Assembly (NCBI RefSeq): GCF_000375585.1
Contig: NZ_AQWP01000003.1
Coordinates: forward strand, 146,841-188,811
Source: Sinorhizobium meliloti 4H41
GTDB taxonomy: Bacteria; Pseudomonadota; Alphaproteobacteria; Rhizobiales; Rhizobiaceae
DNA length: 41,971 nucleotides
Reading direction: 5' to 3'
In this document: one piece after another, positions 16,716 to 25,371 of the stretch
Layout: the number at the start of each line of letters is the position of its first letter
How positions within the stretch are numbered: the stretch's first letter is position 1
Translations under genes and position numbers: made by a program
The notes under the pieces: generated by a model
Told to the model about the DNA's origin: nothing
What the model saw: only the letters and a program-made list of their open reading frames with translations
The model's database searches: none

Positions 16716-17879
16716 TCACGCCGTCCAGGGCGCCCGCTTGAACCAGGCCGCCACGTAGGCTGTCGCCACCAGAATTGCGAAACCGGCGAGATTGGCAGTC
16801 GCGACCGCCAAGGCGCCCCGCCCGGAATGGTCAAGCGCGATGCCGATGAGTTGGGCGACCACCATGCCCGTCATGAAGACCGGAAGGGATTGCTGGCCGA
16901 CCCTGATCAGGATCGCGGTCAGCGGCTGGACCGCTGGATGATGAAGCCGCGCCCCTTTTTCGCCGACGACCAGCATGGCGATCTGCGCAAGGGCGAGAAA
17001 ATGGACGAGCCGCAGGATACCGAAATCGGTCTTGCTCGTGAGCGGGCCGATCGCCTGCGCTACCTCCCGGAAGAAGGGCGAAGCCGAAAGGACCACATGC
17101 CAGGCGAAGGGAACGGTGACGACGACAAAGGCGACCGAAGCGATCAACAGCTTGCGGCTCCCGACCGGCAGCTTCACCGTCCCGCGCATGAGGAAAAAGC
17201 CGAGGAAGAAAATGAGCTGCCAGCCGAACGGGTCGAAGAACCAGGGACGGTCGCTCCAGGGCTCGGCCTGGAGATGAGCGAGGCCGAACTGAGCCGACAG
17301 CCACAGCGCCGCCATCAGGAAGAAGGGCAGCCAGGCGGCGACGCGCTCGGCGATGAGCATGACCGGCATCAGCGCCAGGATCACCATGTACATCGGCAGG
17401 ATGTCGAAGTAGTTCGGCACATAGGTGAGCGTCATCAGGCCGATGAGCAGTGGTCCGGGATCTTCGAAGAAGCGGACGAGGTTGAGGCTCTGGATATAGG
17501 AGGTGCCGTCAGGCTTGTGCCCCGCCGCCGCCATGATGGTTGCAACCGTCAGGAAGACGGCGATATGCGCCCAATAGATCTGCCAGCACCGGTGAATCAC
17601 GCGCGCGGTCAGGAGCCCGAAACCTTTCCGGTCGAACAATCTGCCGAAGGCGATCGCCGAGGCCATGCCCGAGAGGAAGACGAACATCTCGGTCGCGTCG
17701 GAAAAGCCGAAGCGCGCCGGTATCCAGAGCGCCCAGGGATCGTTCGGCACATGCGCAAGAAGGATGATCAGCATGCCGATGCCACGGAAGACATCGAGCC
17801 GCGGATCGCGGGCGCGCTTGCCCGCAATGCCTGAAGCCGGCAGCGTCAGTTCAGAAGGCGTCTTGGTAAGCATCCGCAT
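16716..17879 (-). CDS. OpgC-family membrane acyltransferase
   Basis: The protein of 387 residues (385 from the ATG at 17873) starts with the OpgC signature RDPRLDVFRGIGMLIILLAHV after a short cytoplasmic tail. About ten hydrophobic segments follow, with LPMYMVILALMPVML and WHVVLSASPFF among conserved loops. OpgC proteins transfer succinyl groups to periplasmic glucans. The gene overlaps the 3' end of the ThDP-enzyme gene by 23 to 29 bp and is 9 bp from the CoA-transferase gene, so all three are co-transcribed. Succinyl-CoA-linked chemistry could join it to the CoA-transferase, but this is speculative. Confidence 0.88.
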   Translation of the reverse strand: MRMLTKTPSELTLPASGIAGKRARDPRLDVFRGIGMLIILLAHVPNDPWALWIPARFGFSDATEMFVFLSGMASAIAFGRLFDRKGFGLLTARVIHRCWQIYWAHIAVFLTVATIMAAAGHKPDGTSYIQSLNLVRFFEDPGPLLIGLMTLTYVPNYFDILPMYMVILALMPVMLIAERVAAWLPFFLMAALWLSAQFGLAHLQAEPWSDRPWFFDPFGWQLIFFLGFFLMRGTVKLPVGSRKLLIASVAFVVVTVPFAWHVVLSASPFFREVAQAIGPLTSKTDFGILRLVHFLALAQIAMLVVGEKGARLHHPAVQPLTAILIRVGQQSLPVFMTGMVVAQLIGIALDHSGRGALAVATANLAGFAILVATAYVAAWFKRAPWTA

Positions 17880-19482
17880 CAAACCGGCAACTGATGAGAG
17901 TGAAGGTCGAGCGGCTTTCGGCCGCCCCGAGTTCGCGCTGCAGGGCAGGGGCATCGTCGACATTGACGCCGTAACCGCCGAACCCCTCGGCAATCCTCGC
18001 AAAATCGGTCTGGCCGAGCGCGACGCCGGCGGGCGCGAGCCCGCTTGCCCGCTGCTTCAGGGCTATCAGGGCAAGGCTGCAGTCCTGGAAGACGACGACC
18101 GTCAAGGGAAGCGCCAGATCCCGGAGCGTTGCCAACTCGCCGAGCCCCATCTCCAGGCCGCCGTCCCCCATGACCGCTATGACGCGTTGCGACGGATCGG
18201 CCACCTTCGCGCCGATCGCCAGCGGCAGCGCGGCGGCCATGGTGCAGAACCCCGCCGACTGCAGGAGCGAGAGCGGGCGCCGGCAGACCCATTTCTGGGA
18301 AAGGAGTATGCGGTGGGCGCCGCTGTCCACCGTCACGAGGGCGTCTGATCCGGCGACTTCGTTCAGCGTTTCGATGATCGCATGCGGCCCCCATGCGTGA
18401 GGAGCGCGAAAGATGCGCTTCAGTTCGTTCGCGGCCCTTGCGGGTTCCTGTTCGGGCCATGACGGGTGGCTGGCAACCGTCTCCGCGAGCACTTGCACCG
18501 TTGCTGCCGTATCCGCAACGAAACGGGAGCCGCAGTGATGCATGGCATGGTCGGGGGCCGCTGCCGTCAGCTCGACGATGCGGGCGGAATCAGCTGCATC
18601 GAGCCAGCCGAGACGCATTTCGATCGGATCGTAGCCGACCATCAGGACGAGGTCGGCCTCGTTGAAAAGGGCGAGCAGGACCCGGTCCGCGGCGGGTGAG
18701 AGCCCGGCCGCACCGAGCGAAAGCGGGTGCGTTTCATCGATCAGGCCCTTGCCCTTGTAGGTTGTGACCACGGGGGCCTCGATCTTCTCCGCCAGAAGTC
18801 GGATGGCCTCTCCGGCTCCCTCGCGGGCGGCTTCGAAGCCGGCGAGGATGATCGGTTTGCGGGCCGCATCCAGGCATCTGGCAAGGCTTGCGACAGCCCC
18901 GTCGTCGGCGCCGACCGAGGGGCGGCGGACGGTCGGCGGCCCGACGATGCGAGGGGCTGGATCGTCCATCGCCGCTACCGCCGGCGAGAGGTCGAGATGC
19001 ACCGGTCCCATCGGTTCCGCCCTCGCGATGGCGAGTGCCCGCGCAACCGTGGAAGCGGCGCTCTCCGGCTCGACTTCGAAGCTCGCCTTGACGATCGGTC
19101 GGAGGAGAGCGGCGTGGTCTATCACCTGATGGGTGTAGCGCGCCCGCGTCGAGCGATCGACGACACCCGAGAGTACGACCAGCGGAACGCGTTCCTGCAG
19201 GGCGTCCGCAATGCCGTTGACTGCATTCGCAAGGCCCGGGCCGACCGTGGTGACCAGGATGCCGGGCGCGCCGCTCGAAAGGCTGGCGCCGGCAGCCATC
19301 GAGGCTGCGGCGGTCTCGTGGCGCGCCAGTTGAAAGCGAATGCCGGCCCTTTCGAGCGCGTCGACAAGCGTCACCACCTCGCCGCCCGGCATGCCGAAAG
19401 CATGCCGGGCGCCATGCGCGTGCAGGGTTGCGGCAATGGTGTCGGCTACTCTTGGAACAGGTCTTTCGCGGCTTTCACTCAT
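17851..19482 (-). CDS. ThDP-dependent enzyme, acetolactate-synthase-like, with altered cofactor motif
   Basis: The 543-residue protein has the three-domain ThDP-enzyme layout. The N-terminal pyrimidine domain contains the activating glutamate E56 in ARHETAAAS. The central domain (about 185-345) is TPP_enzyme_M-like. The C-terminal domain has GDG at 439-441, but QD at 466-467 in place of the usual closing NN, so the motif is GDG-X24-QD. Catalysis type (lyase, decarboxylase or ligase) cannot be told. It is not an oxalyl-CoA decarboxylase by motif. First gene of the OpgC/CoA-transferase operon. Confidence 0.85.
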   Translation of the reverse strand: MSESRERPVPRVADTIAATLHAHGARHAFGMPGGEVVTLVDALERAGIRFQLARHETAAASMAAGASLSSGAPGILVTTVGPGLANAVNGIADALQERVPLVVLSGVVDRSTRARYTHQVIDHAALLRPIVKASFEVEPESAASTVARALAIARAEPMGPVHLDLSPAVAAMDDPAPRIVGPPTVRRPSVGADDGAVASLARCLDAARKPIILAGFEAAREGAGEAIRLLAEKIEAPVVTTYKGKGLIDETHPLSLGAAGLSPAADRVLLALFNEADLVLMVGYDPIEMRLGWLDAADSARIVELTAAAPDHAMHHCGSRFVADTAATVQVLAETVASHPSWPEQEPARAANELKRIFRAPHAWGPHAIIETLNEVAGSDALVTVDSGAHRILLSQKWVCRRPLSLLQSAGFCTMAAALPLAIGAKVADPSQRVIAVMGDGGLEMGLGELATLRDLALPLTVVVFQDCSLALIALKQRASGLAPAGVALGQTDFARIAEGFGGYGVNVDDAPALQRELGAAESRSTFTLISCRFDADAYQDAF

Positions 19483-19580
19483 GGGGTCGAATACCTCGCG
19501 ACGACGTGAGCGGACGTGAAATTGTTGGCTCGCGGAAAAGGCGCTATGTCTGCGGCTGTCCCGCCGACGGAGACCAACGC

Positions 19581-20378
19581 ATGCGCATCGCTCCCCCGGC
19601 CGTTCTGGCCGCAATCTGCCTTCTTACGACGGGAACCGGCGCCGTCGCCTGCGGAGGCTCCGTCCCATGCCCCGTCGAAGGCGGTTCTTACCGGATCGAA
19701 ATGCCCGAGGGGGGCAAGCCCATGGGCGCCTATGTCTTCTTCCACGGCTATCGCAGCTCCGCGGAACTGCAGATGCGGCATCGGGCGTTGGTCGACACCG
19801 CGCGCCGGCACGGCCTGGCCTTCGTCGCGGTGGACGGGGTGCAGGGAACCTGGTCGCATCCGAATGCGCCGGGGCACTATCGCAATGAAGCAGCCTTCGT
19901 GCGCCGGGTTCTCGACGACCTCGACAAGCGTTTCGATTTCGACCGTTCCAACACGCTGGTCGGTGGCTTCTCGCAAGGCGCCTCCATGGCCTGGTACAGC
20001 CTCTGCCGTTCCGGCGACCGGCTCGCAGGTGCCGTCACCTTTTCCGGCGTCTTCTGGAACCCGCTTCCGAAACCTGAGGACTGCGTACCGGACCTGCCGC
20101 CGATCATCCACTTCCATGGACGGCAGGATGGAACCTTCCCTCTCGCCGGAAAAGCGATCGGGAGCAGGTTCCATCAGGGAGATACGTTCAAAACCGTCGC
20201 TTTCGCGCGTGAGGCCGCCCGGTGCGAGGGAGATGTCGAGGCTATCGAAGTCGCCGACCTTTCCTGCACCGTGACCGTCGGCTGCGTTCGCGGAGAGGTG
20301 ACGCTCTGCCTCTACGACGGGGGACATCAGGTGAGGCCGGAATATCTCGACAGGGGCCTGACACGACTCGGATTCTGA
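19581..20378 (+). CDS. Exported PHB-depolymerase-like esterase
   Basis: The 265-residue protein has a signal peptide (APPAVLAAICLLTTGTGAVACG) and an alpha/beta-hydrolase fold. The nucleophile is S131 in GGFSQGAS; D183 in HGRQDGTF and H249 in DGGHQ complete the triad. The HGYRSS segment near residue 55 forms the oxyanion-hole strand. The family includes short-chain polyhydroxybutyrate depolymerases and feruloyl esterases; without a substrate-binding module the true substrate is uncertain. GGAG lies 8 bp before the ATG. It is divergent from the ThDP gene (98 bp). Confidence 0.85.
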   Translation: MRIAPPAVLAAICLLTTGTGAVACGGSVPCPVEGGSYRIEMPEGGKPMGAYVFFHGYRSSAELQMRHRALVDTARRHGLAFVAVDGVQGTWSHPNAPGHYRNEAAFVRRVLDDLDKRFDFDRSNTLVGGFSQGASMAWYSLCRSGDRLAGAVTFSGVFWNPLPKPEDCVPDLPPIIHFHGRQDGTFPLAGKAIGSRFHQGDTFKTVAFAREAARCEGDVEAIEVADLSCTVTVGCVRGEVTLCLYDGGHQVRPEYLDRGLTRLGF

Positions 20379-20398
20379 ACGTTGGGCGCTGCTGGTGG

Positions 20399-20887
20399 TC
20401 ATTTCCCGCTCTCGCGCCAGTCGACCACAAAGGCGACGACGACGCCGAAGAGGAGGTGGCCGGCGAGCGACACCCAGGTCAGCGGTATGAAGCCGAGGAA
20501 GGCGGGAAGTCCGGCGATGAGGTGCGCCATCACGTAGAGCGCGAATATCCAGAGGCCGGTCCCGAAGCCGAGCGCGGTCAGGATCAGGGGCAGTCCGGGC
20601 AGAATGAGCCGCTGAAGCGGACGCGCGATGAAGAGATAGCCGATCGGATAGAAGACGACGCCGACGACCGCATGGATGGCTTCCGCGAGGAAACGGTTCT
20701 GGAAGCCGAAGACGCTCTGGACGAGAGCCGCCGGCTCGAGCGGGCCGCCGACCAGCATCGGCGTGATGACGCGCGCCCAGAACTCCCAGGCGAGATCGGC
20801 GGCAAGGCCGGCGAGAACGATGGTGGCGAGCAATCTTGCGGAAACTGTCGGGAAAAGCGCCCCCCGCCGGGCAGTTATCGTGTGCAT
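20399..20887 (-). CDS. Four-helix membrane protein of unknown function
   Basis: The 162-residue protein has four or five hydrophobic segments, with acidic and aromatic residues on one face of the first (LAGLAADLAWEFWARV) and a pair of short loops (PLEPAALVQSVFGFQNRFLAEAIH). I cannot name a family. GGAG lies 9 bp before the ATG. It is convergent with the esterase gene, with a 20-bp gap, and follows the sigma/anti-sigma/TPR operon on the same strand after 56 bp, so it could be its distal gene. Confidence 0.7.
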   Translation of the reverse strand: MHTITARRGALFPTVSARLLATIVLAGLAADLAWEFWARVITPMLVGGPLEPAALVQSVFGFQNRFLAEAIHAVVGVVFYPIGYLFIARPLQRLILPGLPLILTALGFGTGLWIFALYVMAHLIAGLPAFLGFIPLTWVSLAGHLLFGVVVAFVVDWRESGK

Positions 20888-20943
20888 GTCGGTATCTCCG
20901 ATACTGGTGGGGTGAACAGGCGTCCTGTGTCACGGCTCTCGTT

Positions 20944-22260
20944 TCACAGGGAAGCATGGGTCTCGATGGAGCCCAGCAGCCGGTCCTCGACTTTGAGGTG
21001 GCGGCGCACGCTGCAGATGCGCGAGAATGCGGCTCTGTCGCCATTGGCACCGGCGGCCTTGGCAAGGGCGAGAACGAAGAAGTCGCGTTGCGCATTGCTG
21101 CCGCCGATCTTGGGCAGGTCGGCGAGGATCGCGTCGAGCGAGCGGCGATCCCTGCCCATCGACAACCCCGCGATGATGCGGGCAAGGGGCAGCCCGACAT
21201 CGGCCGCGACGCGCGCCTGCTCGCCGGTGCCTCTGGCCTTCAAGGCGAGTTCCTCGACCATCTCTCGCACGCTGTCGGTTTCGCCGAGGGCGACCAGGGC
21301 CGCGAGCGTGTGCAGGGCGGCAAAGACGAGAGTCGTGTCGCGGCGCCGGCTCAGCGCCGTCTCCGCCAGGTCCGACCAGCGCGATCCGACATCGACACCC
21401 GTCTGGCCGAGGCGCCAAAGAAGCGAAACGGCATTGGCCATGTCGCGGAAATCGTCGGTCTGCCGCGGGCGAACCTCGTCGTCGTAGATTCTCAGGACCT
21501 GATCATGGTCGCCTTGCTCCAGATGCAGAAGCGCCAGATGCCAGGCCATGTGGAAGGAGAAATTGTTGCACCGGGTCCAGGACGCCCGGCCGTGTTCCAG
21601 CCAGTCTATCCCCTTCGCCGCCTCTCCGCGCATCTCGTAGACGTGCGACACGGCGTGGCGACCCCAGGCATCATCGGGCTCCAGTCCGACCGCTTGCCGG
21701 CCGACCTCCTCGGCCGCATCGTAGAAGCCGAGCTCTTCGAGCGCGAAAGCGTGGCAGCCGAGCATGAATCCGGCAGCCGGCGTGTCCGTGCTCCACTGTT
21801 CCATGACCCGGGAACTGGCCGACAGCATGCCGTCAGCATCCCCCAGCATGAACCGCAGCGCATGGGAGATCTTGAACGGCAGAAACGTTGTCGCCCGCTC
21901 GGAAAACCCGTCATCGAGCAGTCTCGCCGCCTCGGAGAAGGAGCCGCCGACCGCTCTGTCCAGAGACTCGACGAGAATTCGCTCGTCACGCGTGCCGCCG
22001 TCACGGCTGGTCATCGCGCGCCTTGCGGCGATCAGCGCCTGCCCCGCCGGCGCGACGAGTTCCGATCGGGCAAGGATCAGGCTTGCAAATCCCTTGAGCG
22101 CAAGCGCCGCCACATGCCCGGGATCTGCCTGCAGTGCCGCATCGAGGGCGGCACCCGTCGTCGGACGGTGGGCAGCCAGGCCGTAGACGGCTTGCTCGAA
22201 CGCGGTCTGCGCCTCTTCGCTCGTCGTGCTGGTGGAAAGATTGAAGGCATCCAGTCTCAT
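20944..22260 (-). CDS. TPR-repeat protein resembling TTC38
   Basis: The 438-residue protein is mostly helical with TPR-like pairs. Marks of the TTC38 type are AFALEELGFYDAAEEVGRQAV, AWGRHAVSHVYEMRGEAAKGIDW, and the aromatic-rich NNFSFHMAWHLALLHLEQGD. No signal peptide is present, so it is cytoplasmic. Bacterial TTC38-like proteins have no well established role. Its ATG overlaps the anti-sigma stop (ATGA at 22257-22260), so production is coupled to the sigma operon; it might be a target or part of the signalling unit. Confidence 0.8.
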   Translation of the reverse strand: MRLDAFNLSTSTTSEEAQTAFEQAVYGLAAHRPTTGAALDAALQADPGHVAALALKGFASLILARSELVAPAGQALIAARRAMTSRDGGTRDERILVESLDRAVGGSFSEAARLLDDGFSERATTFLPFKISHALRFMLGDADGMLSASSRVMEQWSTDTPAAGFMLGCHAFALEELGFYDAAEEVGRQAVGLEPDDAWGRHAVSHVYEMRGEAAKGIDWLEHGRASWTRCNNFSFHMAWHLALLHLEQGDHDQVLRIYDDEVRPRQTDDFRDMANAVSLLWRLGQTGVDVGSRWSDLAETALSRRRDTTLVFAALHTLAALVALGETDSVREMVEELALKARGTGEQARVAADVGLPLARIIAGLSMGRDRRSLDAILADLPKIGGSNAQRDFFVLALAKAAGANGDRAAFSRICSVRRHLKVEDRLLGSIETHASL

Positions 22261-22508
22261 CGCTTCGGCTCCTGTGCAGGACCTTCGCGATCAGGTGCAG
22301 TCAGGCCGAGCTTCGCATAGAGATCGCCTGGAACGTCGTCGTCCAGGCTGGCTGCGGCAAGCCTCGTGACGATCTTCATGCCCCGCACATAAGTGCGGCA
22401 ATTTCGGCACTGCAGGAGATGCAGGGCGACCAGCAGATTGGTCCGCTTCGAGCCGTCCCGGCTGACGAAGTCGCTGGCAAGATCCGGTATTTCCCTGCAC
22501 TTCAGCAT
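22257..22508 (-). CDS. Small zinc-finger anti-sigma-like protein
   Basis: The 83-residue product holds a zinc-binding pattern typical of anti-sigma zf-HC2 domains: an initial cysteine (MLKCREIPDLASDFVS), then HLLQCRNCRTYV with the H-x3-C-x2-C arrangement. No membrane segment follows, so it would be a soluble, redox- or metal-responsive anti-sigma factor. It sits between the ECF sigma gene (81 bp upstream) and the TTC38-like gene (4-bp overlap), which supports the assignment. Confidence 0.75.
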   Translation of the reverse strand: MLKCREIPDLASDFVSRDGSKRTNLLVALHLLQCRNCRTYVRGMKIVTRLAAASLDDDVPGDLYAKLGLTAPDREGPAQEPKR

Positions 22509-22589
22509 ATTGCTCGTCTCACGATGAAGAACCTGATCGGGTCCTTCCCGTGAGACCGGCGAACTGGCCGGACGTTACAGGACAGGGGG

Positions 22590-23267
22590 TCACGCTTTCG
22601 TGAGCGCTGTCCGGTCGCCGGTCAATTGCGTCTCGATCTCGTCGCGGATGCGCGTACGTGCCCGATGCAAAAGGGTCCGTTGGTTTTCGGGAGTAAGGTC
22701 CAGGAGGCGGCAGGTTTCCGCAGCGTCTGCCCCTTCGACGTCGCGCATCACCAGGACCGCCTTCTGGGCTGGCGGCAAGCGATCGATCATCTGCCGCACA
22801 TGCTCCCAGAGATGGCGCCCGGCGACGATCCGCTCCGGCGTGAGACCATCGAAGGAGACCGGCGCCTCGCTCCAATGGCCGCTTTCGTCGAATCGGCTGC
22901 GCAGCGTCTGCTCCGGATCCCGCCCCGGGTCTTCCCCCTTTCCCAATGCGGCATAGCGGCTCTCGCGCTTCGCGTGGTTCTTCGCCTTGTTCAGGAGGAT
23001 GGAAATGATCCAGGTGGAAAGGGCCGATCTGCCTTCGAAGGACCCCAAGTTGGCGATGACGGCGAGCCAGGTTTCCTGGGCCACTTCCTCCGCGACGGCC
23101 CGGTTCCTGACGATGCTGTCTGCCAGCCTGACCAAAGCACCGTGGTGCCGTGCAATCAGCTCACTCATCGCCTTCTGGTCTCCCCTGCGGAGGAGGCTCA
23201 GAAAATGCTCGTCTATGCTGAACTTGACGGCGAACGCCGCCGCCGATAACCAGAATGTAAGCCCCAT
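22590..23267 (-). CDS. ECF-type RNA polymerase sigma factor
   Basis: The 225-residue protein has sigma region 2 (ELIARHHGALVRLADSIVRN, then AEEVAQETWLAVIANLGSFEG and STWIISILLNKAKNHAKR) and region 4 (IDRLPPAQKAVLVMRDVEGA, then AAETCRLLDLTPENQRTLLHRARTRIRD). A linker of about 45 residues lies between them. The first 16 residues are hydrophobic and unlike a normal ECF start, but no better start codon was found downstream; a GTG one codon upstream is also possible. It heads an operon with a zinc-finger anti-sigma and a TTC38-like gene, so it is probably self-regulated. Confidence 0.88.
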   Translation of the reverse strand: MGLTFWLSAAAFAVKFSIDEHFLSLLRRGDQKAMSELIARHHGALVRLADSIVRNRAVAEEVAQETWLAVIANLGSFEGRSALSTWIISILLNKAKNHAKRESRYAALGKGEDPGRDPEQTLRSRFDESGHWSEAPVSFDGLTPERIVAGRHLWEHVRQMIDRLPPAQKAVLVMRDVEGADAAETCRLLDLTPENQRTLLHRARTRIRDEIETQLTGDRTALTKA

Positions 23268-23351
23268 CACAACCGCCCGTTGCCCCGCGCCTCCTTGAAT
23301 GACACGCTACACAAGCCGGTCGTCAAATGAAACCTGCGTGACTGGGCGCCT

Positions 23352-24212
23352 TCAGCCGGTCATCGTCCTGAAGTGGCCGAGCATCCGCGCCGCGTCGGGT
23401 TCGAGCCCGGTGAACAGCCGAAACGCGCCGACCGCCTGGAACACCGCCATGCCGCCGCCGTCGAGCGTTTTGCAGCCACGTCGCCGGGCCTCCCCGAGAA
23501 GCGCCGTTTCCAGCGGAAAATAGACGATCTCGGCGACCCAATGGCTTCGCGAAAGAAGCTCCGCGTCGAGCGGCAATCCGGGATATTTCGCCATGCCGGT
23601 CGGCGTCGCGTGGATGAGGCCGGCGGCATTTCCCATTTCCGAGGGGAGGTCGGTTCCGGCCGCCACCTCGGCTTTCGGAAAGAGAGGGGAGAGCATCCGG
23701 GCGAGCGCCTGCGCGCGGCCGGCCTCGCGGTCGAACACGACCAGCCGCTGCAAGCCGAGCGAGAGCGCGGCATAGGCCGTGGCGACGCCTGCTCCGCCGG
23801 CGCCGAGCTGCACAGCGCAGGAGAGGTCGGCATCCGGCAGGCCGCGCCGGAAGCCTTCGGCAAAACCCCACCAGTCCGTATTGTGGCCGTAGCGCCGTCC
23901 GCTTCTGAGGACCACCGTGTTGACGGCGCCGAGTTGCCGCGCCTCGGGGGCGAGCTCGTCGAGATAGGGAATGACCGCCTGCTTGCAGGGATGGGTGATA
24001 TTGAGCCCGGCAACCCCCCGCCGCTCGGCGTCGGCGAGCAGGCGCGGCAGGTCCTTCTCGCTCGCCCCCAGCACGTTGAGATCGATCAGCTCATAATCGT
24101 AGCGAATGCCCTGCGCCGCACCTTCCGCCATGTGCATCGCCGGCGTCAGCGATGCCTGGATGCCCGCGCCGATCAGGCCCGCCTTCAAGGATCTTACAAG
24201 CGTTTCAGTCAT
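23352..24212 (-). CDS. AroE-type quinate/shikimate dehydrogenase
   Basis: The 286-residue protein has the shikimate-dehydrogenase fold. The N-terminal domain contains GIQASLTPAMH (substrate loop), the catalytic lysine K77 in NITHPCKQ, and the partner aspartate D113 in HNTDWWG. The Rossmann glycine motif is LGAGGAG near 135. The first motif differs from biosynthetic AroE (IGRSLSP) and resembles catabolic quinate/shikimate dehydrogenases. It lies 82 bp downstream of a TRAP transporter gene set on the same strand, which fits uptake and oxidation of quinate or shikimate. It could still be an extra biosynthetic copy. Confidence 0.85.
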   Translation of the reverse strand: MTETLVRSLKAGLIGAGIQASLTPAMHMAEGAAQGIRYDYELIDLNVLGASEKDLPRLLADAERRGVAGLNITHPCKQAVIPYLDELAPEARQLGAVNTVVLRSGRRYGHNTDWWGFAEGFRRGLPDADLSCAVQLGAGGAGVATAYAALSLGLQRLVVFDREAGRAQALARMLSPLFPKAEVAAGTDLPSEMGNAAGLIHATPTGMAKYPGLPLDAELLSRSHWVAEIVYFPLETALLGEARRRGCKTLDGGGMAVFQAVGAFRLFTGLEPDAARMLGHFRTMTG

Positions 24213-24294
24213 GCGTCGGGTTCCGGTTGTTTCGGTTTTCGGCTGCGGCCACGGCGCGCCGGCCCGTCCGGTTGCGGGCGGACCGGCATGACGA

Positions 24295-25311
24295 TCACTG
24301 GCCGCGGGCGGTGCCGATTTCCTTGAAGAGCGCCTCGACCGTCTCCTGGCCGATATCGGCACTGAACTTCTCGATCATCGGCTTGACGGCATCGCGCAGT
24401 TTCTGCGTTTCCTCGGGGCTCAGTTCGCTGACCTCCATCCCCGTCTTGCGGATCTCTTCGAGTGCTGCGGCATCCTGCTCGCGCGAGACCTTGCGCTGGA
24501 AGTCGCGCGCTTCGACGGCTGCCTGTTGCAGTACGGCCTTCTCCTCGTCATTGAGGCCGTCCCAGAACTTCTTGCTGACGAGCACGATCTGCGGATTGTA
24601 CTGATGACGGGTGAGCGTCATGTACTTCTGCACCTCGTAGAATTTTGCGTTGATGATGTTGGCGGACGGATTCTCCTGGCCGTCGACCGTTCCCGTCTCG
24701 AGCGCGGTATAGAGCTCGGTATAGGGGAGCGGCACCGCATTGGCGCCGAGCGCGTTGAAAAGCTCGACCGGGATTGGCGACTGAATGGTGCGGATCTTCA
24801 GGCCCTTGATGTCTTCGAGCTTGGTCACCGGATGCCGGTTGTTGGTCAGGTTGCGGAAACCGAGCTCCCAATAAGCGAGGCCTACGAGCCCGGTGTCGGG
24901 CAGGCGTTCCATCAGGCCGGTGCCGAAGGGACCGTCCATCACCTTGTCCGCTTCCTCGCCGCTGTCGAACAGGAAGGGGAGGTCGACCGCGCCGAACTCC
25001 TTGACGTTGCTCGCCAGAATGCCGGCGTTCAGCACCGTCATCTCGATGACGCCGCCCTGCAGCGCCGAAACGGTCTGCACGTCGCCGCCGAGCGTCCCGC
25101 CCGGGAAGAGCTTCACCTCGATTTTGCCGCCGCTCTTCTCCTTCACGAGCTCGGCGAATTTCTCCATGCCGGTCACCTGCGGATGACCCTTGTTGTTCGC
25201 CGAGGCGAATTTGACCGTCTGATCGCGGATTTCCGCCAGTGCCGGCCCCGCCGTCATGAGTGCCAGTGGCACGGCTAGGCCCAATGCCATTTTGGTCAGT
25301 CTGTCGAACAT
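24295..25311 (-). CDS. TRAP transporter substrate-binding protein (DctP family)
   Basis: The 338-residue protein has a signal peptide (MALGLAVPLALMTAGPALAE). It shows family motifs: VKFASANNKGHPQVTGMEKFAE, GGTLGGDVQTVSALQGGVIEM, and GLKIRTIQSPIPVELFNALGANAVPLPYTELYTALETGTVDGQENP. The arginine in KIRT is the usual carboxylate ligand, so an organic acid is bound. GGGAGG precedes the ATG. It is third in the dctQ-dctM-dctP operon. Confidence 0.93.
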   Translation of the reverse strand: MFDRLTKMALGLAVPLALMTAGPALAEIRDQTVKFASANNKGHPQVTGMEKFAELVKEKSGGKIEVKLFPGGTLGGDVQTVSALQGGVIEMTVLNAGILASNVKEFGAVDLPFLFDSGEEADKVMDGPFGTGLMERLPDTGLVGLAYWELGFRNLTNNRHPVTKLEDIKGLKIRTIQSPIPVELFNALGANAVPLPYTELYTALETGTVDGQENPSANIINAKFYEVQKYMTLTRHQYNPQIVLVSKKFWDGLNDEEKAVLQQAAVEARDFQRKVSREQDAAALEEIRKTGMEVSELSPEETQKLRDAVKPMIEKFSADIGQETVEALFKEIGTARGQ

Positions 25312-25371
25312 GTTTTCCTCCCAGGTTGGGCCGGTATCGTGCCGGCCTTGTTGACAGTCGAAAATCGCGCG

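Noticed and set aside
15462..17834. A 790-codon open frame on the plus strand across the CoA-transferase and opgC genes
   Set aside because: It is antisense to two well-conserved genes, has no family motifs and is rich in R, D, H and G as expected of GC-driven shadow frames.
15423..19482. Oxalate degradation pair (formyl-CoA transferase with oxalyl-CoA decarboxylase)
   Set aside because: The ThDP enzyme has acetolactate-synthase-like motifs and GDG-X24-QD, not the oxalyl-CoA decarboxylase motif, and an OpgC gene lies between them.
20836..22320. A 494-codon plus-strand frame opposite the TTC38-like gene
   Set aside because: Shadow of the minus-strand gene; no start signal and no motifs.
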